25,917 nt of DNA from Dipetalonema caudispina (Eukaryota > Nematoda > Chromadorea > Rhabditida > Onchocercidae): the NCBI GenBank assembly GCA_013365325.1, contig JABVXV010000568.1, forward strand, positions 1 through 25,917, written 5' to 3'. Of this stretch, positions 1 through 11,645 are shown piece after piece (the stretch's first letter is position 1; every line of letters starts with the position of its first letter). The notes under the pieces were generated by a model. The model was given only the letters and a program-made list of their open reading frames with translations, made no database searches and was not told the origin of the DNA. Made by a program: the position numbers and the translations under genes.

Positions 1-138
1 ACGAAAATGTTTTGGGTTCGAATTCTGGCATGTTACTGTTCTAAAGACCCGTATTTTCGTAATCGCTGTTGTTACACGTGTTCTTGGTGACCTTCAGACG
101 TCTTTTAAATCCTTTGATACCAGTCCTTTTTATCAGCT
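1..138 (+). repeat. Left copy of the window-terminal inverted repeat
   Basis: The first ~138 bases match, with substitutions and one ~18-base gap after position 64, the reverse complement of the last ~145 bases. The first 45 bases are almost identical, as is the stretch around 85-107 (GGTGACCTTCAGACGTCTTT). Bases 1-60 also fold on themselves: ACGAAAAT at 1-8 pairs with ATTTTCGT at 53-60, and GGGT with ACCC inside. GGTTCGAATTC at 15-25 resembles a tRNA B box with one mismatch. This is probably a dispersed repeat family, perhaps tRNA-related. The unit may continue beyond base 1. Confidence 0.9.
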
Positions 139-2766
139 ACAGTAGATGTCTTGATGTTATGTTCAAGTTTCTTTTCATCTGATTTCTAAAATGCCTAAGA
201 ATATTGAATTCTTTTTTTCCATTTTCTGCCAGCTTCTCTTACTTGCACTCCCTTCTATCTATTTTTTACAGCTGACACTTCATAAATTGCAATGTATCAC
301 TGTTGCCATCTGATTGTGTCCATATTTGTTTCCCCTTTAATCACTGATTAGGTGGGTATATGTCGACAGCCTTCCTCACATCGCTACTTGTTATATTTGT
401 AGAACAAGTAAAAGGAAAAAAATATCCATTTAATTTTGATATCACTGTTTTTTTCTTTTTGAACATTCAGCAGTGTTCTTTGATATTTTCCTTTAGAGTT
501 TTATTCTTTAAATTGATTTACTTTATCTTTTTCAGATTGTGTTGCCGTATATGTTTGTGTTGTAAACATCAACAAGTTAATGTTATTTAGTCTGATTTCA
601 ATCTTGGGATTCCGTCGCATTGATTTATAATTTCAGGTCAATTAATATGCAACGCATAACTGACCGTCCTCATTCTTGGCATACACAAATATATATTTGT
701 ACTTAGTTTTCTCTTTTATTTTTCTAAAAAGAGAAGGAATTGCATGGAACTGATGTGGAAGTGCAGTTCCCCTTAATGGTTATCTTCATATTTTCCAAAA
801 AGAATCACTGAACACTTATTCTTTCTATACGTTAGTTCATCAAGTGCAATTTGGACAGTAGTGCAATATTGTTGAAGTGCGCTCCGTCACCAGTAATGAC
901 GACAGTGCAGTATGGGTGTCCAGACAGTTGCAGGTTTTTGAATAGATGAAAGGCCCCGTTTGATTTGTCCGTTCGTCCAAGGACGATTCGGAGGAAGGAA
1001 TGGGGTGTGTGAGGGAGGAAGGATGAAGAGGAAAGAGAGCAATATGTAAAAAGTTTTGATTTGATTGCAGTCTGCGGCGTGGTCTGTCTGTCTGTCTGCA
1101 ATATTCGCTGTTTTTCCCTTTGATCGGAGCTCGTCATTCACTAATCGTGGAAATGAAAAGAGACAAGTACGCAAAATTAAAAACTTCAAACAGATGTGTG
1201 CCATTGTCACGATTGTATATATTATTGGTATCGGTGTGGATGAGTATGTATGTCTGGGATGTCTGTATCTGTTATGTTATGCATTTAAATGTGTGTGTGT
1301 GTGTGTGTATGTGTAGGTGTAGGTGTGGTGTGCCACAGCTGCTTAGCTGATGATAATAACATTCTCGTAGTGGCTCTTCGGCGTAGGCGATAGTGTGAAT
1401 CGATGGGAATTTAACTTCCATTAAGATGTCTCCCTGTCCCTCCACAATATTTCTTCATGTTATTATTGATGAAGGGACGTGCCTAAAATGTGCTCAACTT
1501 TCCGACTTCGTCTTCTTTGTTAACCATTCGTCCTTAATAACAATTCATCAGTAGGAGAAGTGACAAAAGGTTCCAGATGGAGTGATTTTTGTGTCATTTG
1601 TAGTTTAACTGAGTGGAGAAATAAACCGCTGTAGACGCTGTTTGTTGTATTCTATATGTTCACTGGTGTCGGATGTATTTATCGGTCTCATCAATATCTT
1701 CGCGATTCATCTCTAAATTATTCACTTTCTGGATGTAGAACTGAGAGAGTGTTTGTGTATCAGTGTGCACTGCTCATTTTTCCTATGTAGTTCCTCTTCA
1801 TACATTGTGTCATATATTTGTTTGAGTAGGCAGATTACTGCTGGACATTCCGGAAATATGATTTAACCTCGGATAAATTTTAAACTGATATTAGTATTTG
1901 TTGGTTTCCCAGCCAAAAATTAAGTTGAAGTATGCGTTGCATTACTACTGCTTTACGTTAACAGTGCGAAAATCAGTCGATCGATATTTCGGTTAGAACT
2001 TGTTTGTTGTCGTACTGACACCGTTTGTAAAACAGCTTTTTTTTGTAGTGGTTGCATTGTTGATCTGTTCGTCTATCTTACTTACGAAGTCCTCTCGTTC
2101 CACCCAGTTTTTCTTTTTTTGGCATCATTAAAATTAACAGAGGAGAAGGATGTTTTGCATCGCCTGCAGTGATTTTATAGTCACTGCATGGAGAGGCAGG
2201 TAATGTCTTTCTTCACTGGCAGCATTCCATTTGAAATTCAATCCTACCTGGTATGTTTTTGTTTGTCATCTCTGGTTGATAACGTAATGTGGGTTGAACG
2301 TTGGTAGATTATTTTAGTTTGCTCATTGTAACTGTGTCTTTTGTTTTCGAGAATTAGAGGGAGGTTGAAAGATAGGTAATGGAAAGAGTATTAACCGACT
2401 GAATTGATTATATAGGAGGGTTAAACTTGGCAGATATTTAATTCTTAGAGTTGTATGCAAAGGCTCAGTGAAACTGATCTCAAATGATTAGCAGAAAACA
2501 GTTTATTGTGATGATGTAAAGGTAATAAACTCTCGACCGAGTTTTGGAAAGGATTTTGTTTACTAGTCGGATGTTGCTATGTTGATATTAAATTGGTCAT
2601 GTTGGATAGGGAGCCTCAAGACTGTAGGAAAAGAAATTTTCTGGTAACTTCTAACTTTTTGACCTTTTAAGTGCTTTCCTTGACTCAGCCCACTTGGCTT
2701 TTCCAAATGTTTTCTGTGACGGCGCGTGATGATCATGTTATTCTAATTAAACATTGAATATGTTCG
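139..2766. other. Intergenic / upstream region with no supported gene
   Basis: I see no exon chain on either strand. The open frames here are short, low in complexity and lack splice-site support. The stretch holds a TCTG tetranucleotide run near 1084-1098 and a TG microsatellite at 1291-1308. The right part presumably includes the promoter and 5' leader of the downstream myotubularin-family gene, but no specific element can be named. Confidence 0.6.
1291..1308. repeat. TG dinucleotide microsatellite
   Basis: Nine uninterrupted GT units, followed by related TATGTGTAGGTGTAGGTGTGG sequence. Simple repeat in intergenic DNA. Confidence 0.9.
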
Positions 2767-3105
2767 ATGTTTCAGACTATTTTACGTGGATCTGGTTTGG
2801 TGGGTACTCGAAAGAAACGTTGTCGTACATTCTCCGCCACTAAAGAATTTTCAGCAGTATTTCGGACGAAAAAAGCATTTCTTTCTCTTAAAATTCCAGT
2901 TTTATCCTACCTAACGAAAAGTGAATATTTGCCATCGTATTTCGACGGTTGTTGCTGCGGGCTGGTCAATAGCTGCTTCTTTACAATCTTTCATTACGAT
3001 TATATCTTTGAACTGCTGGACGGAAAATTCGTACCTGTAGACAGAGATATCGCTGTTTGTGATAACAGCAGCAGTAGTAGTGGTAGTAGTAGCTCGACGG
3101 ATTGA
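2767..3105 (+). other. 112-codon upstream open frame before the myotubularin gene (uORF or 5' exon)
   Basis: An ATG-initiated frame ends 19 nt before the chosen ATG (3125) of the phosphatase gene and is out of frame with it. It has mixed composition with basic residues near the N-terminus and ends in a Ser/Gly run encoded by the AGC/AGT triplet repeat at 3065-3095. I recognise no domain. It could be an upstream ORF in the 5' leader, an alternative first exon reached through an unseen donor, or chance. The TTTCAG at 2769-2774 lies inside its first codons and could be a trans-splice acceptor, which would remove this ATG. Confidence 0.3.
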
Positions 3106-3124
3106 GCATCCAGAAGGCTGGAGT

Positions 3125-6100
3125 ATGCCAGCAGCGTCCGAGGCAATTCCTATTCGAGTTCCTGCTGGAGCACAACGTGGTGAAGACGGTTTTCTTCCGT
3201 GCGGTGTGATTGATAACGACACACTCGAATCTGTTGAAGATCCTCCATATTTTTTGGATATGTCGCATTACTCACAAAGTGTAGAGGATGATGATGGTCC
3301 ATCGGCTGCAACGATCTTCGCTCAGCGTGTGAGTTTTCACACTTCATCACGTTATTCTTTTGATTTCAAGCAATTTATTATGTTGGAAACGATAGGATCT
3401 ATAAAATTTGACGATATAATATGGAATTTTCTAATAGTAGTAACCTTTCCATCACATCTTTCGATAGATGAGATTGCCATGCATTAATATCTCTTTTTCA
3501 AGATTTAAGATTTTAATTAGTTGAAAGAAGTTTGAAACACTGAATTGCGAGAATGATGTTTGCATGTTGTTGTGGTCAGACTGTTTTTTTTTTCTTTTTT
3601 TTTTTTCAAAGCTTTACATGTAACACACTTAATCATTTTATAATGGGTAATAATTACGAGTGGAAATGTTGTTTGCTCTGTTTTCTTCTTTGGTACCTCT
3701 CTGTCCTTCCCTATTTCTTGACAGTTTTTCATACGGTGGGGCAGTCGTACAGTATGATACCCGCCATATCTCATTTTCTTGCTCCTTGTTTTTACATTTC
3801 ATTCTTACTTTACTGGAAGTGTCACAAGAGGATGTTGGTTGAAATGTTTTTGTCCGCGATAGTTAGGGTTTTAGGGATGGAGCAGTTATTTCCAGTTAGT
3901 GCTGTAAGTGAAACTTTACTTCCCTCTCTTTGATCAATTTTGGTGATAAATATTTGTGAATTAAGAATTTGTCATGAGATATGATGTGTATTTTGTCACG
4001 AAACAATCCTTTCAAATGTTGACGTAGTTTTGCCTCATAGCTTAGTAAAATTAATCCTGAGTTGTGAAGTTTTGCACATTTTACAAGTCTCGTTATATTT
4101 TGAAAGACCGTTAAATGTTCAGGCTAAAATATCAGAAGCGCTTCCGGTCGGTGCTCTTTCTGGTGAATCGCTGGAATCAACTATGGATACGGGTTCCGGT
4201 ACTGTTTACATAACAAATTATCGAATTGTGATATTGGATCGTGTGAAAAATGCTTTGGCAATTATTCCACTTTTGAGTGTTGATACGGTTGAATTTTGGT
4301 CTGGTGATCCATATGGAATACAGATCACATGCAAATTTGGCCGAATATGCAGGTATTACTGATTAAAATTAATTAAAATGTAAGACATTCGTGGAAATTG
4401 CAGACTTTCAGTGAGTGTGGTAAATGTATAGAAATGGGATAGGCGTCCTGAGTCGAAAAGAAACTAAAATTGGTTATGGCTACATTTTATTCATGATTTT
4501 GGAGTAGTGTTAGAGGTAATCATTACACAATAGCTACTGCAAAGTGTTAAGAAAGATCTAATGATTATGAAATATAATCAGCTTAGTACCTGATAATTTT
4601 TAAGGTTGAGGTGTGCAAGTGAGGTGCAAGTGGAACTGCATAAAAGATTACAGAAAGCGACTTATAATATTGCTACAAACGATGTTTTTGCATGGCAGTT
4701 CACCAGAGCTGCAAAGGTAACTTTTTAAATGAAGTAATTTTTGTTGTCTCAAATTTATGCATAGCTAAACGAAGATCTTCTACTAGTGGCGAATAATGGA
4801 TATTGAGGATAAAGGTTTGGATTCATATTGTGGTTTTTCTATCAGATTTGATGTTATTGTAAGTGGCCTAATTTCTAATCCATTGATTCCTTCCAGATTT
4901 TTTTGAACAATTTCGTCGTTTATTTCAGGCTCATCTTCCTGGTTGGCTAGTATTTCATAGCGAAACGGCTGATTCTGAGTGCCCAGCACAAAAAGAATTC
5001 CTGCGGCTCAATTACAATCCTCGTTCTTGGAGGGTTTCAGAGGCCAACACTGATTATTCGTATGTTTTTGTTCTTCTTTAGGAGCCTTTTAGATCTTGTG
5101 GAATTCAGTGGGATGGTCCAAAGATGAGGATGACCGAATAAAATAAACGCAGAAGCAGGGATGTGTTTTTTTAATGGAAGAGTTTTTACATTCAGGTTAG
5201 TTAGATTTTTTTCAGGTTATGTGCAACATATCCAAAGTCAGTTATAGTTCCAAAGGATATAACGGATGACGAATTGCGTCGAGCTTGTGCTGCTCGGAAT
5301 AATGCTCGATTTCCGGCCGCGGTATGGTGCTGCGCAAAAAATGAATCCGTCTTATTACGCAGCAGTCAACCGTGTTGTGGTATTTTCAACTATCGATTCC
5401 CCTTAGATGAAAAGCTCTTGGAATGTGCTAGGAAAGCTGTTAATGGAAGTAAGTTTGTTGCCGAAATATTTGCTTAGTACTTTAATTTATGTCATGATTT
5501 TTTAGTCATCTAACATTAAAATCTGTGTTATCGGTTTGCGAAAACAGTTGCAGGGCCGTCGTCCCGGAAGTTGTTAATAGTGGATTGCCGTTCGTATACC
5601 GCAGCCCTTGCAAATCGAGTGGTGAAAGGTGGTGGTGCCGAATCAGAAGGTGTGTTTGATGCTTGGCAAATTTTTGACGTGGCAGGAGAAAATCCATTAT
5701 TAAGTTAAGATTTTTAAGGAAACGGAATTTTATATATCATTATCAGAAGTGTACTGTTTTCAGAGTATTATCAGCAAACAGAAGTCATTTTTTGTGGATT
5801 AGCAAATATCCACGAAATCCGTAGTAGCTTTCATAAGTTGAGAGCTGTCCTTGCTGGTCCTCAAGATCACAATACCATCCTTCAATCAATTCAGTCCACT
5901 TTTTGGCTGCAATACCTTACAAGTCTCATCGATACCGCACAGAAATGTGTAAAAGCACTTGTCGATGATGGTTAGTTTTAGTCTTAACATTTCATAAACT
6001 TGGTCCTAATAATTTTGTTAAGCATAAGACAAAGAAGAGCTGGTACGTTTTAATGAGTCAAATAGAAGGAAAAGCAGTAAAGTGTGTGGAATCCTCAATT

Positions 6101-9100
6101 TTAAATAAAAATTTGAGAAGTGGATATTAAGATAGTCAATTACTTCGTGCTTTTTAAAATTAATGAGTTTTTTTTTTCTTTTTTTTTTTTACAGGAAGAT
6201 CAGTTCTGGTTCATTGCACGGATGGTTGGGATCGGACGACGCAAATCGTCACACTTACAAAAATAATTGCCGATCCATACTATAGGACTTTCGAGGTAAG
6301 AACTTCAAGCACAAATGAATTTGTGAATTTCATCAGGTTTTTTCTCTCTAGCTGTAGTGTGATGCTTCAGGGTTTCAAAGTTTTGATTCGTCGTGATTGG
6401 ATTGGTTTCGGACACAAATTTGCTGATCGCACGGGTACGCGTAGTAGCGTTAGTGGGGAATCATCACCAGTTTTTTTGCAGTGGCTAGACTGTGTTCATC
6501 AGCTGCATCATTTGTTTCCAGATGCCTTTCAGTTCACTTTAAGTTATTTGGTAAGAACTTTTTGCGTCTCTTGATAAGGTTCAGGAGATACTGTGACCCA
6601 GAATAAAATTGAGCCACATTGTTTCGCTCTTAACTGATACTGCCATGCTTGCTAAAAAAATTTTAATGGTTGGGAAGTTCTTTTAAAACTTTACTTTTGC
6701 TTTAAGCATTTTTGCACAGTTTTTAGTTTTGAATAATCCAATTTGCTCTTTTTTAGACAAAATTAGCTCTTCACTGTTATTCCGGATTATTTGGAACATT
6801 TCTTTGGAATAGTCAATCTGAGAGAGAAAACTGGAATAAGGATGCAGAAGATGCAGAAACGTTTTCGCTTTGGACATTTCTGGATGAATCCAAACCGGAA
6901 TATGGAAATGTTATTTATAATCCTGGAAAAAGCAATGAGCGATTGCATACATCTTTACATGTTGAAGATCTTCACATTTGGAAGCAACTTTACATCGGAC
7001 CTGCTATCGAAAGATTGATTAATGTCAGTTGTGTTGCCTAACTGTTTAATCTTTTTTTTTTTATCGCTGCATGCACTTAATGGTATACTCGTAAAGAATT
7101 TTGCAGATTTTTATCGGAAATCAAAATTTGAAATTTATCATTTAGAGAGTGAACTCTCCACATTTGTTAGGTGCGCTGTAACTGGTTTTCAATACTACCG
7201 ATAGACCAATGAGTTTAATAACGTCTTATTTTACAGGAACAGACACTGTCAAACTCAGGGATGGGTGCAAGTCAGCATAGTGAAGTCGATCGTATCAGTT
7301 TGAATAGAGCCCATTCCGCAGAAAGTCTTTCCAATACGGATGCTGGTCCATGTCAAGGATCATCAAATACACCGTATATCCTTATCACTTAATTATTATA
7401 ACTTCTGTACTTAAAATGTGGTCCACTTATTGGTATATATTGTTATATTTTTATGTTTTGAGCACTTTCTGCGTTTTTATTAAATAGTCAACCACGTTTG
7501 CAGCAGTGGTCATCGGAATATGTAATCTTCCGTTCTTTTACAGTTTTACTGGAAATACACATGCTCAATTCCACAACAATAATACTCGAACATCAGTTTC
7601 AAGTGAAACGGATTATGCAAGACCTGACGAAAATGACTTGTCATTCGCAGTGTATCGTGAAAGAGATCGCAGTGCTATCGCTGTAAGCTTTTGGAATGTA
7701 ATTAACGGCAACCTATTGTTTACTTAACTCACAAAATCTAATCTTTTCAAAAAGTTAAGGAAAAATCTTCGGTGAAACGTTACTCACTATTGTACACTGT
7801 CTACAAAGAGTTTTCTACGTTTTCCTTTTGTTTTGCAGAAGGAAGTGGATTGCGATGGCCTGACGAAAGTTCTAGAAATACGTGAAGAAAGGACCCGTGA
7901 GAAAGTTGAAAAATTACAGGTAGGTAGTCTCTAGTGTTTTACTTGTTTCACTTTGTCGAGATTATGTGCCTGATATCTATCCTCATATATTTAACCAAGC
8001 GGTTGTTCTTAGGCGTATATCAGAAAGTTGCTTAAAAGAAGAAACTTTCTCGAATCTGAAGAAAGTGATTACCGAGCTGAGGATACAGATTAGTGTACCT
8101 ACTGTCCTCTTACTCATTTTAGCCGATAGTTAATAGCAGATAATGAAGGCGATAAATTTGAACTTGTCTTACAAATATGGAGATTTCTGTGTCCAGTATT
8201 TCAGTTTTCTCTTCTACGTCATGTTGCTCATCACAGCGCTCAGCATGTTATTGTTGTTTAATGTATTTTATTGTTGATATTTTGATATTGTCAGAAAGCA
8301 TTATTCATATTGTAGTAAAAGAAGTTAAATTAAAAAGAAAAAGATGAAAGTCGGGTAGAGTTTTTCTCGATATTTTTGTACTGTTTTGTTTTGTAAATTG
8401 AAGTACAATTCTCTATTTAGCTTTGTTTGAAATAATTATCCAACAGAGCTTAAAGAAAATAGTTCTTGCGTTGCTTGGTTCGGAATTCTGATTAAAAACA
8501 CAATATATTCTGTAAGTTATGAGAGATGGGGTAAGAAGGGAGCAATTTGTACCCTTTTTCCTATTTTTGTTCAGGATTGTATCAATATGTTACAAGAGAG
8601 ACTTGGACAATTGAAAATGGAGGAAATACGAAAAGCGAATTGTGAAATTAGTGACGAGTCACGTCGGACGGAATTACTAATCGTAAGTTGAGGCTGACGC
8701 CAGTTCATTTTCTCTCTCTCCTTTTCTACCTTGACAAACCTTGACAAAGTGTTAGGATCCTTTCGTTATATTTAGGCCAACTCAATGAAGAACTGTAATA
8801 AACTAAAGGTACTGTAAATTCAAGTTCGGTGAGAGCAACAGTGCGTCATGTTCTGTGGAGTCAGTGCTTTCAAACATGTCTGTCGTTGAAAAAGACGATG
8901 TTGCGGATATTTCATATGGTTCGAAAGGGTGGTTGATGGATGATGCTTCACAAAAATGTATGAGTTGCCAGGGAACTTTCTACTACCTAAGTAATCGAAG
9001 ACATCATTGTAGGTTAGTCTCTTCGTTTCTCTTTGCTCAGTGGCTAACCTATGCGACATGACTGGGGCGCTGAAGTAGGCTTAGTGGCTTAGTCACTTTT

Positions 9101-9467
9101 GATTCTGTCACGAATTATTAATGTTTCGATTGTAGTACATATAGTTGTGTTTACAGCAGAGTATCCAAAGTTACTGGTTACCCAAGATCATTTGTTATTT
9201 GTTTCCAGGAACTGTGGGGGTATATTTTGTTCCTCGTGTTCGAAACGTACCTTTTTTCGAGTGTATGAAAACAAAGGTGGAAATGTGCGAGTGTGCAACA
9301 AATGCTACGAGTTTATGATAAAGGCGCGACCACATCAGTTATATGTAGTAGCATCAGAGATGCCGACAGCATCATTAACTTCTAAGAGGAATGGTGGTTT
9401 AACAGCGAGAAAATCATCAGAAACAGCCATGAATGGTAGTAGCGTCAGCTCAACGATCTTTGGATGA
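3125..9467 (+). CDS. mtm-3: Myotubularin-related phosphoinositide 3-phosphatase with FYVE domain (MTMR3/MTMR4 type)
   Basis: Family role: removes the 3-phosphate of PI3P and PI(3,5)P2 on endosomal and autophagic membranes. Exons by splice sites and phase: 3125-3328, 4123-4352, 4605-4716, 4929-5059, 5216-5448, 5554-5649, 5764-5970, 6195-6295, 6371-6550, 6757-7023, 7237-7373, 7544-7682, 7839-7919, 8575-8682, 8825-9012 and 9209-9467, an open frame of 890 codons plus stop. A PH-GRAM-like part spans residues ~69-182. The phosphatase core carries HCTDGWDRT with catalytic C412 and R418 of CX5R, so it should be active. A charged, helix-prone stretch lies at 680-742. The FYVE domain at ~778-840 has WLMD, RRHHCRNCG and all eight zinc-binding cysteines (787, 790, 804, 807, 812, 815, 834, 837), and an intron splits it after RHHCR. 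At 890 aa it is shorter than the vertebrate proteins (~1,200), mainly in the linker before FYVE. The start is the first in-frame ATG after a stop at 3038; the true 5' end is uncertain. Exons 3 and 15 need AAG acceptors. Confidence 0.92.
3329..4122 (+). other. Intron 1 of the myotubularin-family gene
   Basis: Starts with a GTGAGT donor and ends at ATGTTCAG just before the PH-GRAM exon; both flanks are phase 0. It contains a T-rich tract near 3584-3606 and open frames that I read as chance. No additional exon is needed to keep the frame. Confidence 0.7.
8013..8093 (+). CDS. Candidate alternative last exon of the myotubularin gene (FYVE-less isoform)
   Basis: Lies in the intron between exons 13 and 14. 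A good acceptor (TTGTTCTTAG) precedes 26 codons and a TAG stop, in exactly the phase (0) that exon 13 leaves open. The peptide begins AYIRKLLKRR and ends in an acidic run (ESEESDYRAEDTD), a composition that looks coded. Used as a terminal exon, it would give a protein of about 732 aa that keeps the phosphatase but lacks the last part of the coiled coil and the FYVE domain. There is no clear AATAAA soon after it; GATAAA near 8150 is the nearest variant. No transcript evidence is available here. Confidence 0.35.
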   Translation, partial: AYIRKLLKRRNFLESEESDYRAEDTD

Positions 9468-10971
9468 AATTTTCTCCTGACAGTATGTTTCAAATGTATC
9501 TAAAGAAGAGATGACCAATGGGACGGATTTTGCAACGTGGAAAGGGTTGTTTACATCTTTCATCAAGTGACTGGGGTACTGAACTAACTGGTAAAGGAGA
9601 AAAGCGAAATAAGAAGAGGAAAAAAGGAAGAAAGTTTTCATTATTATCACCAATGATATACACTGTCTCTTATGCATTCCCAAATGTTTCAGGCTCAAGT
9701 TTCGAAATCTAAATATGTACATAACAAACCTAAAATGGAATTTAGAAGTTGATGAGGCAATACCATCCATCATCTCTTCATTATTATACTAGCAAATCAA
9801 TATTTTATTCACCTTTGTTGTTTAAGAGATGTTGAAAAGTAGTAGAAGCAGCGAAAAGTTATTTTTGTTTATCTCTTTGCTAAGTACCACAAACTCCTAT
9901 GCGAATTTGTTAGATCTGACTCTTGGAACTTTTTGATTCCTTCATAATTCATATGCGAAGAATTCACTGTATTGTTTTCACGGGGATATATGATGATATC
10001 GTCTGGTCTTTTCGTAGCAATTGGGTAGTGATGCGTAGTCCCCAGTTTCTTGATTCTTGCGTTGTAATTTCTGAGACAACTGTGGTTCCGCCATTTTTTT
10101 CTCGTTTTTTTATTGGGAAGTTGAAATCATTTGGATGTGAAAATAGTCTTCGGGCATTTTCTCGTGTTTTTTTTTTTTTTTTTGGATGATGTAATTTTGA
10201 ATGCTTTCCTTGTCACGTGCAGTGCTCAACTTCATTCATTGTTTGTTTTTTGTTTAGTTCGTCGTTGGATTTCAATTTTTTTTCAGATCTTCGAAGAGTA
10301 TAACAAAAATTTTAATCGAAGATCTCGCTGCAAATTGTTTTAGTGGCTTGCTAATTAATTATTTCCATCCTAAGTTTTATTTCCAAATTATTACACCATC
10401 TTGGTGTTATTTATTAAAAGTGAAGGAAAACATCACTCGTTTTACCCTTTTACTCTTTTTATTTCTATTTACTTTTTGAAGAATAAAAAATGGTACATGT
10501 TATCCATGCTTTAGTAGTGCGATAACCGTCGCTGTACTGTTTATACAAGTTCATTGTCATTAAGAGAAAGGGTTAAAGGACACGGTGAAGTAGCAGCACT
10601 AAGTTTGAACGCTGTATTCGTTATTGGTAGAATAGTTGGAAATATCGCTTTGCGTTTCAAACTTACCTCCAATGCAGCATGCATGTCAAAGATTTGTGAT
10701 GATCTCCTATAATTATTAGCTACAACGAATGTGGTTAATGGAGTTACGAGTGCGAGCGTTTGTGTAAAAGGAAATATTGTTCCTACACATTGCAGTTTTC
10801 ACTGACACCGGTTGATTTAAAATGAAGAGAAAAATTCGGAAAAAAGAGTTAGGAGACTCGTATAAATTGATAGGATGATCACTGGGTTTATGTTGTATGT
10901 CACTTTGGTAATTGGCGACGTTGATATTGCATAAAAGTATGTTTTACCTTTTAATATTGATTGGCTTTAAG
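9468..10971. other. 3' UTR and intergenic region downstream of the myotubularin gene
   Basis: No supported gene. The nearest canonical AATAAA on the plus strand is at 10482-10487, about 1 kb after the stop, so either the 3' UTR is long or a variant signal is used. A run of 18 T lies near 10166-10183. Open frames here have low-complexity or Phe-rich translations and no splice-site support. Confidence 0.55.
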
Positions 10972-11424
10972 AAAAAATACTACGCAACGAGGAACTGGAA
11001 GTGTTGGTTATCTAAGGAATACAGGAGATCCGGAAGCGAGAAGGTTAATTTATAGTGGAATAAATGGTTGGATCTCACTACTCAGACAATTAATTGAAAT
11101 TGGTAGAATTGAAACGATAAGCAGGGTATGTATCTTGCAGTAGGCAACATATATCGTGTTTGTTTCATCCTTTTCCTTGATTTGAAGTGATATATTTCGG
11201 AAATTAGTTCATTAAAACTCTTTTGCTTGTAATATCTTGGTTGACCTTATAGACAGCTGTGATAGCGTTGCTTCACTGTACTAGATTGTCGATACTGTAC
11301 ATTGTTATTTGTTTGTTACATATTGGAAACGAGCAGTATATTTGGCCTTTCCAATCCGATTTGTGGTGTATGCGAGTGCTATTGGAGGGCTAAAGCTAAC
11401 TTCTGGAGGATTTGGCGCTATGGG
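10972..11424 (+). other. Unassigned coding-like stretches upstream of CDK10
   Basis: Bases 10972-11125 encode an open, non-repetitive peptide (for example DPEARRLIYSGINGW) ending at a good donor AGG|GTATGT in phase 0. An acceptor TTATAG at 11245-11250 opens a compatible frame. A further open frame reads AFPIRFVVYASAIGGLK before ATGG|GTGAGA near 11424, whose phase matches the acceptor TTTTAG at 11581-11586. Chained, the pieces would join in frame to the first CDK10 exon, but human CDK10 has no such extension and I recognise no family. It may be a separate small gene, alternative 5' exons, a decayed gene or chance. Confidence 0.25.
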
Positions 11425-11635
11425 TGAGATATTGAACAAAGCGCCGATAGTTTTCCTTAATTTTTGTATTGGGTTCCTGTGAAGAAGAGTGAATTAATTG
11501 GTCGCAAATAAGAAGCAGCAATAACGGTAAACTAGTGAGTGGGTGATGTGTTCACTAAGTGTGAAATGTAATTTGTCGAATTTTAGGACAGGTTTATCCC
11601 TTGCTGGTTAAATCAATATTTAAGAGAGTAGAATA

Positions 11636-11641
11636 TTGCAG
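11636..11641 (+). promoter_or_regulatory. Possible spliced-leader acceptor for the CDK10 mRNA
   Basis: TTGCAG ends 4 nt before the ATG at 11646, the short spacing usual for nematode trans-spliced messages. The first coding exon lacks another obvious 5' leader. The alternative is the TTTTAG acceptor at 11581-11586, which would give a longer leader. Confidence 0.4.
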
Positions 11642-11645
11642 CTCG

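Noticed and set aside
832..1210. Overlapping minus-strand frames left of the myotubularin gene
   Set aside because: Two frames compete over the same bases, neither has recognisable motifs or splice sites, and the region includes simple TCTG repeats.
3553..3933. 126-codon plus-strand frame in myotubularin intron 1
   Set aside because: Starts with a T-tract-derived poly-Phe run and is hydrophobic without pattern. The intron is cleanly bounded by a phase-0 donor and acceptor without it.
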